Origin: a bacterium
GTDB taxonomy: Bacteria; Patescibacteria; Paceibacteria; UBA9973; UBA2103
Length of the DNA stretch: 11,622 nucleotides
Reading direction: 5' to 3'
Assembly (NCBI GenBank): GCA_021812925.1
Contig: JAKAMK010000016.1
Coordinates: forward strand, 1 to 11,622
Part shown: piece after piece, positions 11,394 through 11,622 of the stretch
Layout: the number at the start of each line of letters is the position of its first letter
How positions within the stretch are numbered: the first letter of the stretch is position 1
Translations under genes and position numbers: made by a program
Notes under the pieces: model-generated
Told to the model about the DNA's origin: nothing
The model's input: the letters and a program-made list of their open reading frames with translations, nothing else
The model's database searches: none

Positions 11394-11597
11394 ATGCACG
11401 ACAACAAAACGCGCGAGTACTCGAACTTCGAAGGCCCCACCAACGAGGAACGAACGCTCGCGATGCAGCGGTATCGGCGCCGTCATTGGCAGTCGAGCTC
11501 TGCAGACAACATCGTGGGTGGCGGTAAGCTCGCGTTCGGAACGCCCCGCAAGGGCAAGAACACGAAATTTTCCGTCGCAGGCATTCGCGTCAGTTGA
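11394..11597 (+). CDS. Small basic uncharacterised protein (67 aa)
   Basis: I do not recognise a family. It is hydrophilic and strongly basic, with an Arg-rich centre (MQRYRRRHWQSSS) and a Gly/Lys-rich second half (VGGGKLAFGTPRKGKNTKFSV). No membrane segment is seen. The composition would suit RNA, DNA or ribosome binding, but that is only a guess. The start is set by the GGGAGGG ribosome binding site; starting at 11376 would add MFREGS. The stop codon overlaps the first bases of a strong hairpin. It has its own promoter and appears to be a single-gene unit. Confidence 0.68.
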   Translation: MHDNKTREYSNFEGPTNEERTLAMQRYRRRHWQSSSADNIVGGGKLAFGTPRKGKNTKFSVAGIRVS

Positions 11598-11622
11598 GTT
11601 GCGTATGCGGCATACGCAACTC
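11596..11622 (+). terminator. Perfect 12-bp hairpin at the stop of the last gene
   Basis: GAGTTGCGTATG, loop CGG, then the exact complement, ending on the last base of the window. It begins within the stop codon of the 67-aa gene. A T-run, if present, would be outside the window, so terminator is the likely but unproven role. Confidence 0.6.

Overview
The window is a GC-rich stretch of bacterial chromosome with short intergenic gaps, encoding mostly housekeeping genes plus several small unrecognised proteins. There is no phage, transposase, CRISPR array or secretion locus. The set of FtsH, HtpX, LemA, SmpB/tmRNA, RecG carrying lineage-type insertions, a short malic enzyme, a Nudix protein with an interrupted Nudix box and several tiny orphan proteins suggests a Patescibacteria (CPR) genome, perhaps a GC-rich Parcubacteria/Kaiserbacteria-like lineage. 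That assignment is inference: there is no rRNA gene here to test it.

Layout. 1-124 (-) is the 5' part of tmRNA, cut by the window edge. Upstream of it on the same strand lie smpB and a patatin-like phospholipase gene. ftsH (+) is divergent from the phospholipase. Next come a tRNA-Ile with anticodon UAU and an unrecognised 130-aa protein (+) that ends in an intrinsic terminator. recG (-) converges on that terminator. A malic enzyme (+) is divergent from recG, and a Nudix hydrolase (-) converges on it. Then follow a 73-aa two-helix membrane protein (+), lemA with a second Nudix gene one base downstream (+), a 101-aa membrane protein (-), htpX (+), and two small orphan proteins (+).

How the genes fit together. 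Much of the window is protein quality control. SmpB and tmRNA rescue stalled ribosomes and tag the products. FtsH is a membrane AAA+ protease able to degrade tagged or misfolded proteins. HtpX is a membrane zinc protease that complements FtsH in other bacteria, and LemA is a frequent genomic companion of HtpX. The rest covers DNA repair (RecG), carbon metabolism (malic enzyme), nucleotide clean-up (two Nudix proteins) and lipid hydrolysis (patatin).

The most notable non-coding signals are these. (1) A perfect 28-bp AT-rich palindrome lies in frame inside recG. (2) Most housekeeping genes have a TATANT/TATCAT -10 box 6-7 nt before the start codon, implying leaderless mRNAs, whereas the small orphan genes have Shine-Dalgarno leaders. 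(3) Two divergent gene pairs have overlapping back-to-back -10 boxes. (4) A Shine-Dalgarno-like sequence with no start codon sits before a terminator and can pair with that terminator. (5) Several perfect hairpins lie between divergent promoters, where they cannot be ordinary terminators.
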